This document shows, piece after piece, positions 57,526 to 64,000 of a stretch of DNA of 64,000 bases (position 1 is its first letter; each line of letters begins with the position of its first letter). The DNA lies in NCBI RefSeq assembly GCF_022682495.2, contig NC_071388.1, forward strand, positions 84,817,073 through 84,881,072. The letters run 5' to 3'. The notes below the pieces were generated by a model. The model was not told the origin of the DNA and did not search any database. It saw only the letters and a program-made list of their open reading frames with translations. Origin of the DNA: Desmodus rotundus. Its lineage: Eukaryota > Chordata > Mammalia > Chiroptera > Phyllostomidae. A program made the position numbers and the translations under genes.

Positions 57526-59569
57526 ATATAGGGGAAATAAAATTTTAGCAATGGAAAAAGCTATACACATATTGTAGGGTATACACATGCATATATAATT
57601 TGCAATTATAGAACTTGTACAACACTTTGAAGGCTATCAGAACATGAAAGTGAGGCAGAAGATTTTTTACAAACGGTCAGTAAATCTTTCAAAAAATACA
57701 GGTATAAGAATAAAGGAAGGAAAAATGAATAAAAGGAAGAAAAATTATAGCAGTTAAAAACCAGTATCATTAAAATACTTTTACATTGATCACAGAACCT
57801 CCAATTTATAACAAAATAAAATGATAGAATCATAGATTATTAAATTATACTGTTATAGCTAAACCTGGGAAATGGTAACATCATCATGATACAAAGACAA
57901 TATACTTCATGCCTGAAGAATGTATATAAAAGAATATGTTAGTCCTCTCTGATAGAAGAAATTAAATTTATAGCTTTGTGACTCTTGATGTATGTAAGAA
58001 TTATTTCTACTTAAAATTCATGAGCGTTCTTACAAGTAGATAAGCCACTTACACTACAGGTGATGGTAATTCAAGGTTATGATCATGATCTTGGTCTTCT
58101 TTTTCCCGGAGAAAGACCCGTGACAGCTGCGTGCTGGCATGCAGCAGGTATGCGCCGCATCTCAAACACCCTGCCTCACTCTCTTCCTAGTTGTCAAGGA
58201 CAAATTTAATTTGTGGCCCCTGCCCTCTTCGCCACTAAGCTGACGGGAAATAAAAGGGCCAATTTCAAATGGATTCTAAGCTTTCAGAAAATGAAAGTAT
58301 ATAGGATATATTCCAAAAAGTTTCACTTCACACATTGCCTCATACTAAAAGTGCTTAATATTTTTAAATGTCAAATCATTTTCTGATGGTCACTCAATAT
58401 AAATAGTTAACAGAATGGGGAAAACACCTTTAAAATGTGTGCTCGGCGTTATCTCAGACTTTATTTTCGGAGCACATGCGTGCATAGACACTTATGTAGA
58501 TGTTAATAGCAATGCCAAGAATATTTGGGTTTCTTATGATGAATCTGAGTCATAGTTCAAATAAAAATTAGTGTTTCCATTGGTAAATTTTAGTAAGGCT
58601 TTAATTGCTTATATTATTGGGATAGATGTATAGTTCGATTGATATGTAGAACACAAAATTTTTGCCATGAAACAAATATAAAGAGGTTATTGATTATGGC
58701 AGTTTCAATTTTGAGAATTACTGAGATAACTAGAATGGTAAATCAGAATTTAGAAACAGGAAACCTCAAAATAAGTATATATTTTAAATTCAGCTATGTA
58801 TCTAGCTTTAGGCTGCTCAAGTGCAAAGCCATATTTAATTTTTGTATCACATCTCTGCATAAAACATCTGATGCTAACAGTTGTAATGAACAATATCAAA
58901 ATCTCAAAATAAAAATTGATTTCATGCTCACAAAAAATTCAGTGCTGATGTTAATGGATTGGTAGATGCTTGAGCAACATTATAGAGTGGGTCTTTCTTA
59001 AGTTGTGACTTAGGGACCCAATTCTTGATGCCATCACCTTTAAGTGACCTTTAAGACTGCTACAGAGAGAGGAGAATGAAGACTTGTGTATGGGTGCATG
59101 GGAGAGTTTTATGAGCCGTATCTGGAAGTGGCGTAAATCACTTCCTGGCCAGTATGTAGTCACAGAGCCCCACCTGAATGCAAGAAGCTTGGAAGATGTA
59201 ATTTAACTCTGTGTCTATGCCCTATAAAGAAGGGGAAAAAATAAATAAATCTCATGAGTAGGCTTGGAAATTTCAGTCTCTGAAATACCCAACAGAGGAA
59301 CAGCACAGGGATTGCCTGACTAATGCACCGCTAACCTGATGATGTAGAAATACAAGAGAAGTTTGTTTCTTTTATCTTTTTAATAAAAAGTTACAGTATA
59401 TTTAGGGGACAGAGTGCATGTGAAGTTGTGTGGTACAAATGATTAGATATTTAGATGGTATTGAATTATGTGTTATTATTATTATCATTATAATTATTAT
59501 CTGGTAACACAGTTAATGAGTGAAATGGGAATATGCACTTGAGAGATTTTTGTGGTTAGATGTCAACAA
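57526..59569. other. AT-rich DNA, nothing recognised
   Basis: A short GC-rise near 58105-58160 (CAGCTGCGTGCTGGCATGCAGC) stands out but has no ORF. A 108-codon plus-strand ORF at 58639-58965 is AT-rich, without motifs. Confidence 0.4.
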
Positions 59570-59870
59570 AGTTTTCTAAAGGAGCAAAAGCTTATGCTGG
59601 GCTTTGAAGAGTGGCTAAGGCAGGGGTGTTAATGGCAGGCGGTTAAATGGGATGAAACAGAAGAGATGGGTGGAATATAATCAATAAAAACATTAATATG
59701 TGGATCTGGTGGACTGGTTTATAAAATTATTAAAAACAATATCAAATATGGCTAAACAGGCCAATATGGGTAAGAAGGGGGAGGCCAGCAATTTAGGGGC
59801 AGACTTTGAATCAGAAAATAAGACTTTACATTTGATATAAGAGTTACAGTGAGACAAAAGGAAATGTGCA
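59570..59870 (-). mobile_element. L2 LINE remnant, antisense
   Basis: GCTGGGCTTTGAAGAGTGGCTAAGGCAGG and AGACTTTGAATCAGAAAATAAGACTTTACATTTGATATAAGAG follow the reversed L2 text (gctgagacctgaatgaag, ggactttggatttcattctgagtgtgatggg). Confidence 0.45.
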
Positions 59871-60462
59871 TGTATTTTAGAAAAACTATAAAAACTATAA
59901 ATATTATGAGAATGAACTGAAGAATGCACTTAATACCTATTATCAGTTTTTATTAGTCAAAAACATCTGATTGTAATTTAGTAGTTTATTTAGTGATATA
60001 AATACAAAAGCATTCATTTTTTGAAAAGAAGAAAATCACCAAAGGTCAAAAAAAGGCATAAAAAAAGACCTTATACTTAATGAGAGGACTGAAGGGAAAA
60101 CAAGTACAATTTCCTCAAAATTAGTCTACATGGTCAATACAATGAATATGACAACTAGATTTTTCATGGACTATGACAAACTCCACTGGGATTCATTCTG
60201 AAGAATAAACATTCAAAAATAGCTAATATGATTTTGGAAAAAAATACAAAGAGGGGAGCTTGCCCTATCATGTTTCAAAACTTATCATTAAATTAAAGGA
60301 ATATACCAATGTAACCATTTAATTTTTATAAAACAAAAATTATTAAAATAATTTTTTATTTTCCTGTGGTGGAATTTCAGTACAAGTGGTGCATGGTAGA
60401 GGGAAGGGATAAGAAAGTGGCCAGAGAGCAACAGATCTCTGCGTATACCCCTTTTTCCCCTT
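59871..60462. other. AT-rich DNA, nothing recognised
   Basis: No supported feature. Confidence 0.4.
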
Positions 60463-60890
60463 TTTTAAAGTTTATTTTTATTTTTTTATTGTTGTTCAAG
60501 TACAGTTGTCTCTATTTCCCTATCCCACTCCCTCCCCACCCCACCCATCCCTATCTCCCACCCCTGATCCTACCCCCTTTGGTTTTGTCCATGAGTCCTG
60601 TACACATGTTCCTTGATGACCCTTCCTGTATTTTCCCCCATTATCTCTCCCCCCACCTCCCCTCTGTTTACAGTCAGTTTGTCCTTTATTTCAATGTCTC
60701 TGGTTATAATTTGCTTGCTTGTTTGTTTTGTTGATCAGGTTCCACTTACAGGTAAGATCACATGGTATTTGTCTTTCACCACCTGGCTTATTTCACTTAG
60801 CATAATGCTCTCTAGATCCATCCATGCTGTCACAACAGGTAGGAGATCCTTCTTTCTGCTGCATAGTATTCCATTGTACATATCCCCTTT
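60463..60890 (-). mobile_element. 5'-truncated bat L1, antisense
   Basis: AAGTTTATTTTTATTTTTTTATTGTTGTTCAAGTACAG start, CCCACTCCCTCCCC pyrimidine run, GGTTTTGTCCATGAGTCCTGTACACATGTTCC, TTTCACCACCTGGCTTATTTCACTTAGCATAATGC. Ends at CTGCATAGTATTCCATTGTACATA. CCCCTTTT occurs at both flanks and may be the duplication. The Pro-rich ORF (60366-60734) is a reading of the pyrimidine-rich 3' UTR. Confidence 0.85.
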
Positions 60891-60949
60891 TAAAACACAC
60901 TATGACCAGTCAAAGTGCATTTTGTTTTATTCAAAACTTACCTGAATTA

Positions 60950-61168
60950 GCCCCAGCTGGTATAGCTCAGTGGATTGAGTGCCGACCTAGGAACCAAAGG
61001 GTTGCCTGTTTGATTCCCAGTCAGGGCACATGCCTGGGTTGCTGGCCGGGTCCCTGGTGGGGGGAGTGTGAGAGGCAACCACACATTGATGTTTCTTTTC
61101 CTCTCTTTCTATCTCCCTTACCCTCTTTCTAAAAATAAATAAATAAAATCTTTTTTAAAAAAAGAACA
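60950..61168 (+). mobile_element. VES SINE, sense, with duplication
   Basis: GCCCCAGCTGGTATAGCTCAGTGGATTGAGTGCC start, B box GTTTGATTCCC at 61009-61019, GAGAGGCAACCACACATTGATG and CTAAAAATAAATAAATAAAATC tail. CTGAATTA (60942-60949) and CTGGAATTA (61169-61177) flank it. Confidence 0.92.
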
Positions 61169-61177
61169 CTGGAATTA

Positions 61178-62552
61178 TCAAACAAACACATTGTAGACTT
61201 TCATACTGGTTTCGGGACTGTCCCTATACTTGTCTATATTTCCAGTAACTTGAGGGTGGCTTGGGAATATGAAAATTTTACTTGAAAAGTACTAATTTCA
61301 TACCATAGCTAAACTGGTTCTGATTTTCCTTAGATGTAATACCCCTGCATAGCACAACAAGATTTGCAGCTTCTTTTGTCAGCCCCACAGTCCCTGAATG
61401 AATGAATAACTGTTTACATTTTGGAAAAAAAGGTCCATAATCCACATATATCAACAACAAAATAATTGATTTACTTATTTTTGAAGAAACCACAAAGACT
61501 AGTGTTCAAAAATGTATAATTTTTATTTTACTCTACTTATTTCCCAAATATGATGTATTTTTTGAGGACGGTTCAACTACTTTCTGGCTAAAGACATTCC
61601 TTGAATGTAGCCACTACCAAAAATCTGGACCAGTTCTTCCTCACTTCCTCCACAACTGGCTGCAGTTTTGCTACTCCCACCTGACCCCTGCATCTTATTA
61701 TCACCCTAGGTTTGGTCCCCAGTGAGGCCTAGTGGCAAAAGGGAAAGGAGGTCAATGTCTCAGTATCTTTCCACTCTTCGTCTCCATCTTTCCACCACTT
61801 TGCTCTGTGGATACACAACTCCTGGGCAGCACTAAAACTCACCCATTTCTCACCATCTTCACACTGATTTGCTCTTTTTTAAGAAAATGCCCCAATAATC
61901 TAATTATGGTTTTTCTCTGAGTAGGAGAATTTTAGTGTGGTTTTTGTGTACCATAGATGAATGATTTAAATGAAAAAATATAGAGAAGAGTTAAAAGTCA
62001 CAGAGGAGGCCTTTTTATTTTGGTTTGCATTTTTTCTCTTAGCAATAAAACTAAGAAAACCTCTAAAAAGTATTCTCTCTCATTTTTTTGAGGGTTCTCT
62101 CTTCATTTGTGAAAAAAAATCAGGAAAGGCTTTAAAATTGTGTTCTATCTGTAGGTGTTCAGGAAGAAGTAAACCTCTCATTGGAAGCTACAGGTGGAGG
62201 CAGATGTGTTCACCTGTCTTATCTTGGGCCAGTTTTTATATATACACACCTCAAACTTAATATAGCCAAAAGGAATGCTTGATTTACAAAACTACAGTAA
62301 CTCTTATTCCCATCTTCCCCATTCATGAAGTAGTATCATCATCTACCCAGTTGAAAATTGTTAAAGCCAAAATTATAAGTGTTCTTTTCTTTTTAAAGCC
62401 AAAAATGTATAAGAAGTAGCATGCTTTCGGAAGAGACATTCAAGAACTGAAGATTGGTGAGCATCTATCTCATAAAGACAGAAGCTATAGCAATGTTCTT
62501 TTATCACAAAGCTCTCAAAGAAAATCCTATTTTCAGAATAACATACAGTATT
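61178..62552. other. Unique-looking DNA, nothing recognised
   Basis: Short ORFs, no motif. A 96-codon plus-strand ORF (61970-62260) mixes Lys- and Phe-rich AT codons and looks like chance. Confidence 0.4.
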
Positions 62553-62978
62553 AGTTTCTTATTGCTGCTGTAACAAATTACTACAAACTCAGTATCTTAA
62601 ATCCAGGAATTGGCAGGGCTGCATTCTTTCTGGAGACTTGAAAGGGAAATCTGTTTCCTTGCTTTTTCTATCCTCTGGAGGCTGCTTGCAATCCTGGCTT
62701 ATGGTCCCTTCTTTCATTTCAAAACAATCAGTATAGTGGTCTTTAACTCTCTCTCTGACTCTGCTTTGTTGTCACATTATCTTCTCCCTTTTTAACCTCT
62801 TGTCTCCCTCTTATAAGGACCCTCATGAGTACATTGGGCCCACCCAGATAATATAGCACAAGATGCTTAATTTAATCACACCTTCAAAGTTCCTTTTCTT
62901 GTGTAAGGTAACATATTCACAGGCATTAGGGATAAAGACATGGAGGGGTCATTATTCCATCTACCAAACACACTTTAA
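62553..62978 (-). mobile_element. MLT1-type (ERVL-MaLR) LTR, antisense
   Basis: Reverse of MaLR blocks: TATTAGTTTCTTATTGCTGCTGTAACAAATTACTACAAACTCAGTATCTTAAA, GGCAGGGCTGCATTC, CTTATAAGGACCCTCATGAGTACATTGGGCCCACCC, TAATTTAATCACACCTTCAAAG, ATTATTCCATCTACCA. No internal sequence. Confidence 0.8.
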
Positions 62979-64000
62979 AACTATACCAAAGCTCCCCCAC
63001 CAAAAAAACTCAGCAAAATGTAGTATCTAAAAAAAGAAAAATCAGGAAATTCACACTTTATTGAACAGTCTATTAAAATCAGGGAGACACAAAAGTGTTT
63101 GTTTTTAGATATGAATGAATGTATTAGTTTTTATTGAATGTTTCCTTAGTATAAACTCAGTTTTATAAGTGTTTTTTTCTATAACAATTTATAATGTAAC
63201 TAATTCTATGTTAAGGTACAACAATGTGCCTTGAAATAAAAATGAAGACATAACTGACTCCCAGTTCCACAAAACTGTCCTGGGGAAAACTTTTCACAAA
63301 CCCAAGGGAAAGTATTCAAGATAAAATAGATCTGTTCCCATGCATCACACTACTCGCCCCCCAAATGCAACTACCATATTTTATGAATATTTACAATTTA
63401 ACAACATATGGGCTGGAGAACACCAACTTCATTCCCAATAAAACTTATTTAGTTACCACTAAAAGTCATGAGAAATGTTGGGTACTGAATGTATGATCTG
63501 TGGGGTGGGCACAATTAATTTGTCTTGCAGGGAGTCATTTATTTTTTGAAGCTTTACAAATAAATTGGATTATGTTCAGGTCCTAATATCTAAACTTCTC
63601 TTTACTCCCAGAAACAGGGGTAATACTCCTCACACTAAGTATCTGACACAAATTAAAACAAACAAACAAACAACCCCCCCCCCAGGATTTGAGTAGCTAC
63701 TTCCCCTGAAGCAGCCTGCCATGAAGACCAGATGGGAACCAGCTAGGAGTTATTCTTGGTTTTACTCTCCCCCTTTACCTCCTATCAGCTGTCTGTCAAC
63801 ATTCCACCTCCAAAACATACTGCTATCCTGAGTCCATTTACTTTTTCATTTCCACTTTTACTTTCTTTGTGCAAATCATCATTTTTCTTGCCATGGATTA
63901 CTGAAAAAGCCACTTACTGGTCACCCTCCTTCCATTTTTGCCTTTTTAAAATTCATTTTTACATAGCACTCAGACTGAGCCCTTAAAAAAGCAAACTGAA
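62979..64000. other. AT-rich DNA, nothing recognised
   Basis: Apart from the simple repeat at 63655-63683 there is a 76-codon pyrimidine-rich ORF at the right edge (63756-63986), with no motif. Confidence 0.4.
63655..63683. repeat. (AAAC)n and (C)10 simple repeat
   Basis: AAAC units run directly into a run of ten C residues. Confidence 0.85.

Noticed and set aside
60366..60734. 122-codon Pro-rich ORF with hydrophobic stretches
   Set aside because: It lies on the antisense strand of a pyrimidine-rich L1 3' UTR, which reads Pro, Leu and Ser in any copy.
1..64000. CRISPR arrays, operons, rRNA, phage or plasmid features
   Set aside because: No regularly spaced direct repeats, no prokaryotic gene density and no ribosome-binding pattern. 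All evidence points to mammalian nuclear DNA.

Overview
This window looks like nuclear DNA from a bat, most likely intergenic or intronic. It is AT-rich, has no convincing intact protein-coding gene, no rRNA and no functional tRNA, and every longer ORF that I can identify is transposon debris. The bat assignment rests on nine copies of a tRNA-derived SINE of the VES type. Each carries an internal promoter close to TGGCTCAGTGG, a GTTCGATTCCC-like B box, and a TCTCTAAAAATAAATAAATAAA-like tail; this family is known from Chiroptera. A bat-style LINE-1 3' end (pyrimidine-rich on the antisense strand) and several mariner copies fit the same picture. Assignment below the level of bats is not possible from sequence alone.

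Layout. 1-6.2 kb: mostly unique AT-rich DNA with a MIR, an unexplained CpG-richer block (about 1.33-1.83 kb), a possible two-exon transcript end (4.30-4.61 kb) and a TIR-bounded MITE (5.10-5.41 kb). 6.2-12.9 kb: a nested cluster. It has a solo-LTR-like element, two old antisense L1 remnants, an inserted antisense LTR, a probable processed retrocopy with target-site duplications, an MLT1 LTR, two VES SINEs and another antisense LTR. 13-21.8 kb: two deleted mariner copies of one family, a MIR split by a short L1 with a perfect 17-bp duplication, a complete ORF1-only (half-L1-like) element with flanking duplication, an L2 reverse-transcriptase remnant and a second partial copy of the 6.2-kb LTR family.

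21.8-31.2 kb: quiet DNA, then a 5'-inverted L1, an old L1, a MIR and the largest element, a 3.6-kb antisense L1 that has lost the central reverse-transcriptase segment. 31.3-39.8 kb: VES SINEs, a hAT-type MITE, and L2 pieces. 39.8-53.6 kb: ancient LTR, L2, L1 and MIR remnants, a deletion-derivative mariner of a second family at 48 kb and a GC-richer patch at 50.2-51.2 kb with an exon-like stretch. 53.6-64 kb: VES, L2, L1 and MLT1 remnants in AT-rich DNA.

No gene network can be described. What can be read is the history of insertion: MIR and L2 are oldest, followed by MLT1 and old L1, then mariner, then bat L1 and VES insertions that still keep target-site duplications. Seven of nine L1 pieces lie in antisense orientation. 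Repeat family names are from memory of consensus sequences; no database search was run.
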